Source: a cf. Phormidesmis sp. LEGE 11477
GTDB lineage: Bacteria; Cyanobacteriota; Cyanobacteriia; Phormidesmidales; Phormidesmidaceae
Length of the DNA stretch: 64,000 nucleotides
Direction of reading: 5' to 3'
NCBI RefSeq assembly: GCF_015207105.1
Contig: NZ_JADEXO010000008.1
Location: 37,768 to 101,767 of the forward strand
Position 1 is the first letter of the stretch, and each line of letters starts with the position of its first letter. A program made the position numbers and the translations under genes. Below are positions 1 to 7,742 of the stretch, piece by piece. Below the pieces are notes generated by a model, which did no database searches, was not told where the DNA came from, and saw only the letters and a program-made list of their open reading frames with translations.

Positions 1-567
1 ATCATTGCCGACACTAATCTGCTGGGCATTCAATCCTTTGATCAAGATCTGCTCTACAAAGTCTTGTGGGCTTAGCTCAGCAAGTGCCTGATCAAAAGGC
101 AGCGTTACTAGCTGCTCAATTCCTAGCTGAGCAAGCTGCCAGGTTTTTTCGGCAATAGGCGTCAGCAACGGTCTTGAGGTGCCTGAGAAATACTCTTGAG
201 GATGAGGCGCAAAGGTAACTACTGTTGCTAGAGGTTGAGCCTCTAACAGCCGAGAGTCAGTGCTATTAGCTGGAACCGTGCTGCCAGTGGGCCGAGTCCA
301 ACTGCTATTTTCATCGGCGATGCTCTGATGTAGAGCGGCCACTGATTGGGAGCTTAGCGGTCGCCTTAGGTCAGAAATGGTGCTTAGAGAAGCATTCGAG
401 CTTGTACTTAAAGGGAGAGCTGAAGTCGCATTCTGAGAAGCGCGATCATCCAAAATCGCAGCCATTACCTGTCGATGGCCCAGATGCACGCCGTCGAAGT
501 TGCCTAACGCTATATTTGTCGGCACCCTAGCCGATTGCAAAGAAGAAGTAATCCACACGCTTAACAT
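1..567 (-). CDS. ribF: RibF, bifunctional riboflavin kinase/FAD synthetase (N-terminal part; runs off the window)
   Basis: This is the amino-terminal FAD synthetase (nucleotidyl transferase) part of RibF, which turns riboflavin into FMN and FAD. The minus strand reads open from an ATG at 567 to base 1. The N-terminus carries the signature NIALGNFDGVHLGHRQ, later followed by VVTFAPHPQEYF and by ELSPQDFVEQIL, all typical of the family. The kinase half lies outside the window. An odd feature is a stretch of roughly 60 residues rich in Ser, Thr, Ala and Asn between the first helix (VMAAILDD) and the VVTFAPHP strand, where the family usually has only about 15 residues. Identity is firm; the meaning of the insertion is not known. 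Confidence 0.9.
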   Translation of the reverse strand, partial: MLSVWITSSLQSARVPTNIALGNFDGVHLGHRQVMAAILDDRASQNATSALPLSTSSNASLSTISDLRRPLSSQSVAALHQSIADENSSWTRPTGSTVPANSTDSRLLEAQPLATVVTFAPHPQEYFSGTSRPLLTPIAEKTWQLAQLGIEQLVTLPFDQALAELSPQDFVEQILIKGLNAQQISVGND

Positions 568-675
568 TCTGACATATAGACAGTCCATCAGCGCTGTCGT
601 GTAGCGAGTGTCTGATATCTCTATAGTGTCTAAAAGCAAAAAATATAGCGTCTAAAAACGAAAAAAGACGCAGAA

Positions 676-714
676 ATAAAAAAGCCGAACCCGCTGTAAT
701 GAGCAGTTCGGCTT
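676..714 (-). terminator. Rho-independent terminator of nblA
   Basis: Read on the minus strand, a perfect 9-bp stem (AAGCCGAAC at 682-690 with GTTCGGCTT at 706-714) with a 15-nt loop is followed by a run of T. It begins about 50 bp past the nblA stop and isolates nblA from ribF. Confidence 0.85.
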
Positions 715-762
715 AGATATCTAGTCATTTCACACGATGAAACGGGAAATTGGCAGTTGGCT

Positions 763-945
763 TCAGGCATTCTTTAATAAGTGCTTGACTAGATTGTCCT
801 TCACCATCATCTGCCGCATAACTTCTACGACATATTCCTGCGCTTGCTCTAGGCTCAGGCCTTTTACCTGATCCTTGACAACTTTTAGCTTGAACTGCTG
901 TTCCATGCTAAGGCTGCCCGGCATTGTGTCACCTGATGTACTCAT
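763..945 (-). CDS. nblA: NblA, phycobilisome degradation adaptor
   Basis: NblA is a small helical adaptor that binds phycobilisome rods and brings them to the Clp protease when nitrogen or sulfur is short. The 60-residue length and the pattern LSLEQAQEYVVEVMRQMMVKDNL match the family core (LS.EQAQE...E...M...) followed by a short C-terminal helix. A good ribosome site (AGGAG) precedes the ATG at 945, and a strong terminator follows the gene. It is divergent from the cpcS gene at 1521 with a long shared upstream region, so its promoter lies in 946-1520. Placing the degradation adaptor beside the pigment-assembly genes fits a shared light and nutrient response, but that is inference. Confidence 0.9.
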   Translation of the reverse strand: MSTSGDTMPGSLSMEQQFKLKVVKDQVKGLSLEQAQEYVVEVMRQMMVKDNLVKHLLKNA

Positions 946-1520
946 AATGATTACTTCTCCTCAGAAGGTTAAACAGATCTGACCGATGTAGATAGATGCT
1001 TGAACGGCCATTGAGTTTGGTCATAAAGATAAAACTCAACGAACAGATCGACAGATTAGAAGGTGCCCTGGGCTTAATCAGATGGTTGGGGGCTCTAACC
1101 AAAGTTGATTAGTGAAATTCTAACCTTGCTGCACACTATCGTCAAATTGTAAACAGATTCGGTAGCAAGAGTTACTTAAATTAATTATTTAAAGTTATTG
1201 GTTCAATTTTCAACCACTGGCCACATGTAAGCTGTGTATGAAAATAGGCTTATAACCCTATTGACTAAGGAATCTATCAGCGGATTTTCGGATATTTATG
1301 AATCGCCTCAATTACAAATCATGTAGTTATGTTAACGATTTGGCTTAAGTAGCATGTTCATCCATAAGTCTAGTTCTATCGGTTTGTCAGCTATCCATAA
1401 GGCAGAAGCCAGCCTGTAAGGCAGAGCAAAGTGGCGATCGCAATTGCACCTAGCGGCGTGATATCTAGCAGCGTTATATTGATAAATAGCTTTTTAGAAA
1501 CATGAAGGTAGACAGCCTCT
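946..1520. promoter_or_regulatory. Divergent intergenic region between nblA and cpcS
   Basis: This 575-bp AT-rich stretch has no credible gene. It must hold the promoters of nblA (minus) and of the lyase gene at 1521 (plus). An 8-bp inverted repeat, TTGAGTTT at 1011-1018 and AAACTCAA at 1032-1039, lies 66 bp upstream of the nblA start and could be an operator or a leader hairpin. A HIP1 octamer is at 1434-1441. I could not assign -10/-35 boxes with confidence. Confidence 0.5.
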
Positions 1521-2123
1521 ATGAACGTGATGGAGTTTTTTCAGCAGAGTGCCGGACAGTGGCAGTCTCAGCGCACGACTCACCACCTGCCATTTCGCCG
1601 CGCCGAGCTAGGTGGCTCTAATATCTCTGTAGAAGCGTTACCTGCTGATAACGAAAAGGTCGTTGAGATTTGCAAACTTCATGACGTTGATCCTAGCAGC
1701 GCAGTCGGTGGCGCTTATGTCCAGTGGAATGGTGAGATGGCCTGGGATAAAGAGGGCGAGGATCACAAAGGCTCTACCGTTTTTGCGCTGGTACCTGATG
1801 CCGATAACCCGCAGACAGGCAATTTACTTAGAGAACGTGGCTATGCTGAGATTGTGCCCGTGATTGGTCGCTTTGAAATGGACAGCGAGAACGGACTGGT
1901 ATTGACGACTGAATACGAAACCATGAGCTCTATTGAGCGCTTTTGGTTTCCTAACTCAGACTTGCGGATGCGTACCAGCGTAGTCAAAAGATTTGGAGGA
2001 CTGAGTACAGCTTCTTTTTGCGCTGAGTCGCGAGTAGAAACAGTTCCTGAGAAAGAGAAAGACGACGCGGCTGCTCGTGAAGCGTTTGCGGTGGGCTCGC
2101 AGTATTCTGCTTTCGGCTGGTAG
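1521..2123 (+). CDS. cpcS: CpcS/CpeS-family phycobiliprotein lyase (CpcS-like)
   Basis: A lipocalin-fold (fatty-acid-binding-like) lyase of the CpcS/CpeS family, which attaches bilins to the central cysteine of beta subunits and of allophycocyanin. Family marks seen: MEFFQQSAGQWQSQRTTHH at the start, a YVQWNG strand, GNLLRERGYAE, TEYETMSSIERFWF and the LRMRTSVVKRFGGLSTASFC segment. The last two are closest to the general CpcS type rather than to the PE-operon CpeS at 3881. The C-terminal 30 residues, charged and then hydrophobic, exceed the usual 170-190 residue length. It stands alone on the plus strand, convergent with cpcT. The family is sure; CpcS as opposed to a second CpeS is a judgement from residue patterns. 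Confidence 0.8.
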   Translation: MNVMEFFQQSAGQWQSQRTTHHLPFRRAELGGSNISVEALPADNEKVVEICKLHDVDPSSAVGGAYVQWNGEMAWDKEGEDHKGSTVFALVPDADNPQTGNLLRERGYAEIVPVIGRFEMDSENGLVLTTEYETMSSIERFWFPNSDLRMRTSVVKRFGGLSTASFCAESRVETVPEKEKDDAAAREAFAVGSQYSAFGW

Positions 2124-2128
2124 CTCTT

Positions 2129-2719
2129 TTACACCTGAACTTCATGGGCAAAGCGAGCTACCTTATCAAACTCAAACGGCCCAGCAACCGAGCCCCAAAC
2201 CAGCTCGTCGGTTTCTGGATCTCGCCCTCTATCGTAGCTAGTCATGTGGCTTTCGGTAACGATAAACTCGTTGTCGAGATAGGTCGTTGCGCCTTTGCGG
2301 ACAACGCTACATTTCTTGCCGGGTTCAACTTTGCCTCGAAAGCTTTCGCCCGTCCATTCGACGAAGATATCGCAACCATTCATCGGTTCTAAATCATCTG
2401 CGCTCAAAGTCGCTAGTTTCTCTAAATCGCGAGCTGCGCCATAAAATTTTTCTTCGTCTTTGACTTTATAGTTTTCTAGCAGGACATCATTTTCGCGCTG
2501 GATAAAGTGCAGCACTCGCACCCGATAAGGTTTGTCTAATTGAAAGCTGTAAGCCTGTTCTAGATAGAGACTGACCCCCGACTGAAAGCCTTTAGGCAGC
2601 GGACGCATACAGACTTTGATGTGAGCAAAGAAGGGCGGGTTTTCAAATGCCTGTGCTTGATTACTAAACTCTGCGGCCATCCACTGAGTTAGGGTTGCCA
2701 CGTCGGTAGGGTGCGTCAT
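2129..2719 (-). CDS. cpcT: CpcT, phycobiliprotein beta-Cys153 lyase
   Basis: CpcT attaches phycocyanobilin to the second cysteine (about 153-155) of beta-phycocyanin. The 196-residue protein has the CpcT/CpeT family marks FSNQAQAFENPPFFAHI, VCMRPLP, LEQAYSFQLDKPYRVRVL, ENYKVKDEEKFYGA, NGCDIFVEWTGESFRGKVEPGKKC, YLDNEF and RGRDPETDELVWGSVAGPF. These agree better with CpcT than with the PE-specific CpeT at 3089. It lies 67 bp downstream of cpeR on the same strand, so it probably extends the cpeCDESTR transcript. Its expected substrate residue, Cys153 of CpcB, is present in the cpcB gene at 17019. Only 5 bp separate its stop from the convergent lyase gene. Confidence 0.88.
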   Translation of the reverse strand: MTHPTDVATLTQWMAAEFSNQAQAFENPPFFAHIKVCMRPLPKGFQSGVSLYLEQAYSFQLDKPYRVRVLHFIQRENDVLLENYKVKDEEKFYGAARDLEKLATLSADDLEPMNGCDIFVEWTGESFRGKVEPGKKCSVVRKGATTYLDNEFIVTESHMTSYDRGRDPETDELVWGSVAGPFEFDKVARFAHEVQV

Positions 2720-2783
2720 GATATTTGAGTAGGATTGAGACTGTCAGGTACTTTTAACTATCTTACGGCGCTATCTGATTACC

Positions 2784-3089
2784 CTATTGCCTTTCGTCAA
2801 AACGGGTACGAAAGCTACCGTATTTAATCCAGTACTGGTTGAGATCGTGGTGCGGCGTGTGCAGACTAGCTTTGGCCTGATACAGCACGACCCGGCGGTG
2901 TGACCCGATCCAAATCTTCTTCAACGGCTCTACCGAGATCAAAGTTCCACCTAGTGCTTCTACGCAGGCTTCAAACTTATCGACAGTTGAAGCCTCGACC
3001 GTTTCAAAAATAAAAAAATTGCCAGAACAAATCAGATGGCGGCTGCGAATCCAAGCCTTCATCTTTTTGGAAGCGGGCGGTGGCAGCAT
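2784..3089 (-). CDS. cpeR: CpeR, activator of phycoerythrin genes
   Basis: CpeR is a small cyanobacterial protein required for transcription of the PE subunit genes under green light. The 101-residue product has the family pattern: MLPPPASKKMKAWIRSRHLI, a NFFIFETVE segment, a central LGGTLISVEP and IWIGSHRRVVLYQAK near the end. The chosen ATG at 3089 overlaps the cpeT stop as TGATG, a typical coupled start; a GTG one codon earlier is possible. As last gene of cpeCDESTR its position equals that in Fremyella diplosiphon, where the operon both makes PE linkers and feeds forward to cpeBA. No DNA-binding motif is evident by eye. Its target promoter (cpeBA) is not in the window. Confidence 0.87.
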   Translation of the reverse strand: MLPPPASKKMKAWIRSRHLICSGNFFIFETVEASTVDKFEACVEALGGTLISVEPLKKIWIGSHRRVVLYQAKASLHTPHHDLNQYWIKYGSFRTRFDERQ

Positions 3090-3730
3090 CACAAACGTCC
3101 TAGCGGCAGTTCGTGAGCAAAGCTTTCTCTTTTCTCGAATCTCAGCGCGCCTTCTGTAGAGCCCCAGACATGTTCATCCGTCTCTATATCCATGCCCTGA
3201 TCGAGGCTGACCCAGGTGCGATCGCTCAGTTCTACACGGCTCACCAAATAAGTCCATTTTCCCTGGCGCGGAATTCGACAGTTGTGTCCTGGCTCTACGC
3301 CACCGATAAACAAATCACCCTCTCGCTGAAAGACCATCGAACATCCCTGCCGCCGAATTGCCCCCTCAGCCGGAATGGTCTTCAAGATGTCTGCATTGTG
3401 ACCCGACCCTGCATAGGGAACACCGTCTTTAAAGCCATAGTTTTCAATATAAATTTGACCATCTTTGTCGATGACTCTGTGCAGCCCCTGACGATAAGGA
3501 CTCCAAAGGTCATAATCGTAGACCTGTTCGGAATAAAAGCCAATTCCACCTGGCAAGCCTAGCCCCTCAAAGAATTCGTAAGGCAGCGGCCTGAAAAATA
3601 TGCGGATATGGGCAAAGTCAGTCAGCGCAGCGTCGGCCTGCTTAAAATTGCTGAAGTCTCCAGCCATCCAAGTGGACAGCGTGATTAGATCTGGACTCAC
3701 TGAAGCGGAAGGGGCGATAGGCGCAGTCAT
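3089..3730 (-). CDS. cpeT: CpeT, phycoerythrin lyase of the CpcT/CpeT family
   Basis: A CpcT/CpeT-family lyase thought to attach phycoerythrobilin to the Cys165-type site of the PE beta subunit. At 213 residues it is a little longer than CpcT. Marks include LSTWMAGDFSNFKQADA, FAHIRIFFRPLP, GGIGFYSEQVYDYDLWSPYRQ, ENYGFKDG, CSMVFQREGDLFIGGVEPGHNC, TYLVSRVEL and GMDIETDEHVWGSTEGALRFEK. The FYSEQVYDYD and C.IPRQGK parts match CpeT rather than CpcT. It lies between cpeS (150 bp upstream) and cpeR (coupled by TGATG). Lyase activity is known for the family and inferred here. Confidence 0.87.
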   Translation of the reverse strand: MTAPIAPSASVSPDLITLSTWMAGDFSNFKQADAALTDFAHIRIFFRPLPYEFFEGLGLPGGIGFYSEQVYDYDLWSPYRQGLHRVIDKDGQIYIENYGFKDGVPYAGSGHNADILKTIPAEGAIRRQGCSMVFQREGDLFIGGVEPGHNCRIPRQGKWTYLVSRVELSDRTWVSLDQGMDIETDEHVWGSTEGALRFEKRESFAHELPLGRL

Positions 3731-3880
3731 AGTCGATGGCTGAAATAAATGCTGACATGGAGATGGCTAGCAAGGCTGAAGCTAGGTTAGAGAGCTTTTT
3801 ATCAGTCCTAGTAAAATTGTAGAAAAAAATATTTAGAAGTCATCGCGGTCTTCCTTGTATGATTCGTCGCATTCGGTTCA

Positions 3881-4423
3881 CTACTCTTCTTTCTTTTTGG
3901 GAGAAAGCCGAACTTCTGAAGAGAGCGAGGCCGTCGTCACCCCTTTGCCATCGCTAGTTTTAATCAGCGATACGCGAAAGCGCAGATTGTCACTAGCAAA
4001 CCAGATTTTTTCTTCGGCAGCAGCGCGATCGTATCGAGTTGTCAAAACAAATGTCTGGTCGGGATGAATGACATATTCACCCGCCGCAGGAATTGTTTCG
4101 GCGTAGCCTTGGTCGCGTAAGAGCTGACCGCTATTAGTACCTTCTAAGCTAGGCACAGGTACTAGGATTGTCTGCCCCTTCAAAACATCGTCTTCATTCC
4201 AATCTGTTTCCCCTTCCCAGCTCATTTTGAAGGGAGCAGCAATTTTTCCAGGATTAACGCCTTGGCTCTCACACAGGGCAACCACGGCTGGATCGCTCTT
4301 TTCTAATCCTTCTATTTTAATCATTGAGCGAATCTCTTCAAAATGGGCAAAGGCGAGGTGATGAGCGCTACGCTGCGATTTCCACTGCCCCAAAGAGCGC
4401 GCTACAAAGGTGTCTATGTCCAT
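3881..4423 (-). CDS. cpeS: CpeS, phycoerythrin beta-Cys82-type lyase
   Basis: A 180-residue member of the CpcS/CpeS lipocalin-fold family. In PE operons CpeS attaches phycoerythrobilin to the central cysteine of CpeB. The start FVARSLGQWKSQRSAHHLAFAHFEE is the pattern of PE-operon CpeS. Later marks are GQLLRDQGYAETIPAAGEY, LTTRYDRAAAEEKIWFASDNLRFRVS and a Lys/Glu-rich tail. The gene order cpeE-cpeS-cpeT supports the name. It sits 151 bp after cpeE and 150 bp before cpeT, wider than expected in a tight operon, so internal promoters or processing sites are possible. Confidence 0.88.
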   Translation of the reverse strand: MDIDTFVARSLGQWKSQRSAHHLAFAHFEEIRSMIKIEGLEKSDPAVVALCESQGVNPGKIAAPFKMSWEGETDWNEDDVLKGQTILVPVPSLEGTNSGQLLRDQGYAETIPAAGEYVIHPDQTFVLTTRYDRAAAEEKIWFASDNLRFRVSLIKTSDGKGVTTASLSSEVRLSPKKKEE

Positions 4424-4574
4424 TAGTTCAGCCGTATCAGATAATCGAGTTCACACAAAAGGGCCGAAGGCGCAGCGTTGATACGTCTTTGACCCTACTA
4501 AACAGATTAAAGGCTGATGCTCGCTTCTGCTGACATACACCTATTGCCTGAACGGTAATAGGTCATTTAAAACG

Positions 4575-5336
4575 CTACGCGGGTTCGATGCTCAGAATTT
4601 TTCCGCCAGATCTTTGAATAGTGCGAATTTTATTCTGTAGCTGGTTATAGCCAATCTCGAAAGACGCATTGCTGCGAGGAGTGCGGTCACCGCCAGTGTT
4701 TGCACCTGAAACCGCGATGCGGAAGCGACCATTTCGGCCCGTCCTACCCAAGCCAACGCCTTTTGGCGATTTGATTTTGGTTGAGAGGTTCCTAGCTAGA
4801 TCGCCAGTCAGTTTGGATTTGCTGCCAGATTTGTTAGAAGCGTTGCCACCCGCTAAAACTAGCGTCCGGTTGTAGCGGACGTTTTTCATACCGGACTCAG
4901 TGTTTTGGCCGCGTAGATAAGGGACGGTGTTTTCGCCAAAGTTTTGACAGTATTCGTCACTATCAAGATAGGAATCAATTTCGCCTTCATATGCCCTAGT
5001 TGAATAGATAGCGGTATGAGCAGAAATCTCGCTTTGGTCTTCGGGGGCACGACCTAGCAAATTTTGAAAGTTCTTTTCGATAAAGGTGTAAGCGGAAGAG
5101 GCTTCAAAAAATAGGCTGCGATACAGATCAGACTTGGCAACGGCTCGGACAAAGCCGCGAACGGTAATGTCTCCGTTACGTAAAAGCGATTCGCCACTTT
5201 CTAAGCGCTGGCTTTCCATGATGTGGTGATTGCCAAGTACCTGTTTGTACACAGCCTGGATGACAGCTTCCAAGTCATCTACTGAGGCATTGGGACGCAG
5301 CTCAACGGGCTCTGGACTTGTTACCCAAATCGACAT
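4575..5336 (-). CDS. cpeE: CpeE, phycoerythrin-associated rod linker
   Basis: A rod linker that joins PE hexamers and sets their distance from the core. The N-terminal phycobilisome linker domain (about residues 20-145) has VYKQVLGNHHIMESQRLESGE, VRGFVRAVAKSDLYRSLFFE, NFQNLLGRAP and IDSYLDSDEY. A basic Ser/Gly/Lys-rich stretch (about 165-200) leads to a C-terminal CpcD-type domain starting GRFRIAVSG and ending IRTIQRSGGKILSIEPA. The length (253) is usual for CpeC/D/E. It is third in cpeCDESTR. CpeE is named by position; linker paralogs are hard to tell apart by sequence alone. Confidence 0.85.
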   Translation of the reverse strand: MSIWVTSPEPVELRPNASVDDLEAVIQAVYKQVLGNHHIMESQRLESGESLLRNGDITVRGFVRAVAKSDLYRSLFFEASSAYTFIEKNFQNLLGRAPEDQSEISAHTAIYSTRAYEGEIDSYLDSDEYCQNFGENTVPYLRGQNTESGMKNVRYNRTLVLAGGNASNKSGSKSKLTGDLARNLSTKIKSPKGVGLGRTGRNGRFRIAVSGANTGGDRTPRSNASFEIGYNQLQNKIRTIQRSGGKILSIEPA

Positions 5337-5644
5337 GGTGATTTCTCCGGTAGCGGCATGAAATGGAAAGCCGTATCCCGTACGGCTCTTGTTATCAGCT
5401 AACCGGATGTCGGATCAGTAAATGAGGAAATGTTTAAGTTCTACAAGCAATTTAACACTTGTGATTTTGCTACAGAAAAAGAGCTGAAAGCTCGGCGATC
5501 AACAGCGATTGAGAAAATTACGCTTAGAGAGAAAGAGCAATCTTCTTCAGCTATTGTTGCTTTGCCTTTAGCTCTTTTTCGGACGCACTTCTAGGTTTTG
5601 AAGCCTATTTTACAGCCGCCTCGAAATTGGCACTCTGCTGAGCA
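5337..5644 (-). promoter_or_regulatory. cpeD-cpeE spacer with two hairpins
   Basis: The 308-bp gap holds no gene. On the minus strand a short hairpin (GAGCT-loop-AGCTC, 5481-5493) is followed directly by T5 (5476-5480) and looks like a weak terminator or attenuator after cpeD. Nearer cpeE, a 7-bp stem AGCCGTA/TACGGCT lies at 5369-5387, about 33 bp before the cpeE start. These could lower cpeE expression relative to cpeD or stabilise processed ends. Confidence 0.45.
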
Positions 5645-6388
5645 CTACTTGATTTCGGTGATGCTGACAATCTTGGCCCCAGTGCGCTGAATACGCTGGA
5701 TTTGCGGGGTCATTTTGGTCGCAGAGACGATGTACTCGTCGAAGCTGACGCGACGAGGTCTGTCAAATTTGGCAGCCGTTGTTTTGATTTTGAAGCGTTT
5801 TTCTGTCACAGAACCAGGCGTCGCTTCAGCAGTAGTGATTTTGTTAGCGCTATTAGTGGCTACGGCGTACACCAATTGAGAGTTGGTGACGGCGCTGCTG
5901 ACTTGGGCAGGACCGCGATTGACAGCAAAGTTGCGGTTGTAGACGACTTGTTTGCGACCTACTTCACTCTTGTCACGCTGAAAAGGAACAACGTTCTCGC
6001 CGAAAGCCTGCTGATACTCGTCGCTATCAACGTAGGAATCAATATCTGCATCAAAGCCTTCTTCAGCGCAGCGACGAATGTGCTCAGAGGCTTCTACTTG
6101 AGATTGCGGTGCTCGTCCTAATATGTGTTGAAAATTTAGCTCAGTAGAGCGATAGGGACCGCAGTTTTCAAAGTAGCGAGACTTGTAGAAATCCGATTTG
6201 GCCACGGCGCGGACGAATTCGCGCACGGACAGGGATTTGTCGAATAGCTGCGATTCAGTGGTGGTTAGGCGTTCGCTCTCCATTACATGGGGGTTGCCTA
6301 GAACCTGTTTATAAACAGCACGAATGATCGTTTCGATCTCTTCTTTGGTGCTAGTGGGCCACAGCTCGTAAGTGTAGGCATCTGCCAT
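5645..6388 (-). CDS. cpeD: CpeD, phycoerythrin-associated rod linker
   Basis: Second PE rod linker, 247 residues. The linker domain (about residues 12-140) carries VYKQVLGNPHVMESERL, VREFVRAVAKSDFYKSRYFE, NFQHILGRAP and IDSYVDSDEY. The C-terminal CpcD-like domain begins KRFKIKTTAA and ends IQRIQRTGAKIVSITEIK. A clear ribosome site (AGGAG) precedes ATG 6388. It lies 228 bp after cpeC, a gap holding a terminator-like hairpin and the 26-bp element at 6485. The D designation rests on order in the cpeCDESTR array. Confidence 0.85.
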   Translation of the reverse strand: MADAYTYELWPTSTKEEIETIIRAVYKQVLGNPHVMESERLTTTESQLFDKSLSVREFVRAVAKSDFYKSRYFENCGPYRSTELNFQHILGRAPQSQVEASEHIRRCAEEGFDADIDSYVDSDEYQQAFGENVVPFQRDKSEVGRKQVVYNRNFAVNRGPAQVSSAVTNSQLVYAVATNSANKITTAEATPGSVTEKRFKIKTTAAKFDRPRRVSFDEYIVSATKMTPQIQRIQRTGAKIVSITEIK

Positions 6389-6484
6389 TGGGATTCTCCT
6401 ATAGGTATTTGATAAAAGGGGGAATGAAAGCAGTCAACAACAGCGTTTAAGCAGTGTTTAAAGAGTGCAGTTAACGTCAGAGGT

Positions 6485-6510
6485 ATCCGCACCGCTAGCT
6501 GACCACTTTT
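6485..6510. repeat. 26-bp dispersed element, copy 1
   Basis: The 26 bases from 6485 to 6510 (starting ATCCGCACCGCT and ending GACCACTTTT) recur at 54785-54810 with a single A/G difference at the 13th base. This copy lies in the cpeC-cpeD spacer. Function unknown; a chance match of this length in 64 kb is not expected. Confidence 0.7.
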
Positions 6511-6543
6511 GCTAGAAAAGCGGGTTTGGGTTTAAAGCAGGCC

Positions 6544-6600
6544 AAAAAAGGCGAGCGGCCAAGGAGAAAAATCTCTAAAGAAAAGTCTCTTTGCTCACCC
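6544..6600 (-). terminator. Terminator-like hairpin after cpeC
   Basis: On the minus strand, GGTGAGC (6593-6599) pairs with GCTCGCC (6550-6556, one G-U pair) across a 36-nt loop and is followed by T6. It lies 17 bp past the cpeC stop, inside the operon. It probably acts as a partial terminator that favours cpeC over the genes downstream. The long loop makes its strength doubtful. Confidence 0.45.
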
Positions 6601-6616
6601 GCCCTAATGTCACTAT

Positions 6617-7498
6617 CTAGCTAACTTCAGTAATGCTGGCAATCACACCGCCAGCTTTATGAATGCGCTGATATTCTTGTGAGAGCTTCTCGTAAGGCAC
6701 GATGTATACCTGATTGGCTCTGCGGAAGCGAGAAGATGCCTTGCGTACGGTATTGGCGCGGATAGAGGTGACTTCGATCCGATAGACTTTGCCGCGATCG
6801 CCCACAGTTGCCCCAGAGCGAGTAGCCGCAGCCGTCGGTGGCTCGCTAAAGGCCCAGCCGTCAGAACCACCCGAAGGCGCTTTAACCGCAGTCGGAATCG
6901 CGTTGATTACCAGCTTGTTCAAGCGAGGCTCTTTGCCAGAAATGCTGCCCTTGAGCGAACTGCTAGAGGCACCGCGAACCAGCTCAAACAGGTGGGTAAA
7001 TCCAACCATCGTATCCGCAGCCGTGCTCTGATAGCCTCGGATGTAGGGCACTATGTTTTCACCAAAAGTATTCTGGTACTCGTCGCTGTCAATATAAGAA
7101 TCAATATCAGCTTCAAACCCTTCTGAATCTAGAATATTGCTGTGAGCCTTCATTTCGTTATAGTCATTCGGAGCACGGCCCAGCAGATGACGGAAGTTTA
7201 GCTCTGTGTAGCGGTAGCGAGGGCAGCTCTCAAAGAAACGAGAGCGATACAGATCCGATTTGGCAACTGCTCGAACAAACTCACGCACGCTGAATTCACC
7301 GAGCTTGAACTGAGACTCGGGAACGGAGAGTCGCTCGCTTTCCATCACGTAAGCGTTGCCTAACACCTGACGGTAGACGACGCTGATAATTTCTTCTAAT
7401 TCCTCGGATGACAGACCGGGAACCCGTTCTACAGCAGGGGTTTCCTCAAACAGACTGACGCCCAAGCGCGATGCGGGTCCGAAAGCGCCGAAAGACAT
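6617..7498 (-). CDS. cpeC: CpeC, phycoerythrin-associated rod linker
   Basis: First and longest PE rod linker (293 residues), expected to join the PE hexamer nearest the PC part of the rod. The linker domain (about residues 28-155) shows VYRQVLGNAYVMESERL, VREFVRAVAKSDLYRSRFF (71-89), NFRHLLGRAP (101-110) and IDSYIDSDEY (132-141). The CpcD-like domain covers about 238-293 (KVYRIEVTSIRAN ... IHKAGGVIASITEV). A strong AAGGAG ribosome site precedes ATG 7498. The operon promoter should lie in 7499-7742. This assignment fits gene order and the presence of cpeS, cpeT and cpeR; a PC rod linker is the alternative but less likely. Confidence 0.87.
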   Translation of the reverse strand: MSFGAFGPASRLGVSLFEETPAVERVPGLSSEELEEIISVVYRQVLGNAYVMESERLSVPESQFKLGEFSVREFVRAVAKSDLYRSRFFESCPRYRYTELNFRHLLGRAPNDYNEMKAHSNILDSEGFEADIDSYIDSDEYQNTFGENIVPYIRGYQSTAADTMVGFTHLFELVRGASSSSLKGSISGKEPRLNKLVINAIPTAVKAPSGGSDGWAFSEPPTAAATRSGATVGDRGKVYRIEVTSIRANTVRKASSRFRRANQVYIVPYEKLSQEYQRIHKAGGVIASITEVS

Positions 7499-7742
7499 GG
7501 ATGCTATCTCCTTATAACGGTTGATTGCGTATTCTCATTTTGTGGGTAAAGGGGGTCTGTTTTTGTCAAGTTTTGTGAACGTCAAAAGCAGTGAACTGAC
7601 TATGTGGCGCTGGGACAGAAAGGTTGTATGGCTTGTTTCTAAAGAAAGATAGCCGTTCAAACTTCTGTTGCTTTGGAAAAGATGACTGTATTGGAAATAG
7701 CTCACATTCCGTTGTCTTTTGTTACAAGCGCTAATTTAGTAG

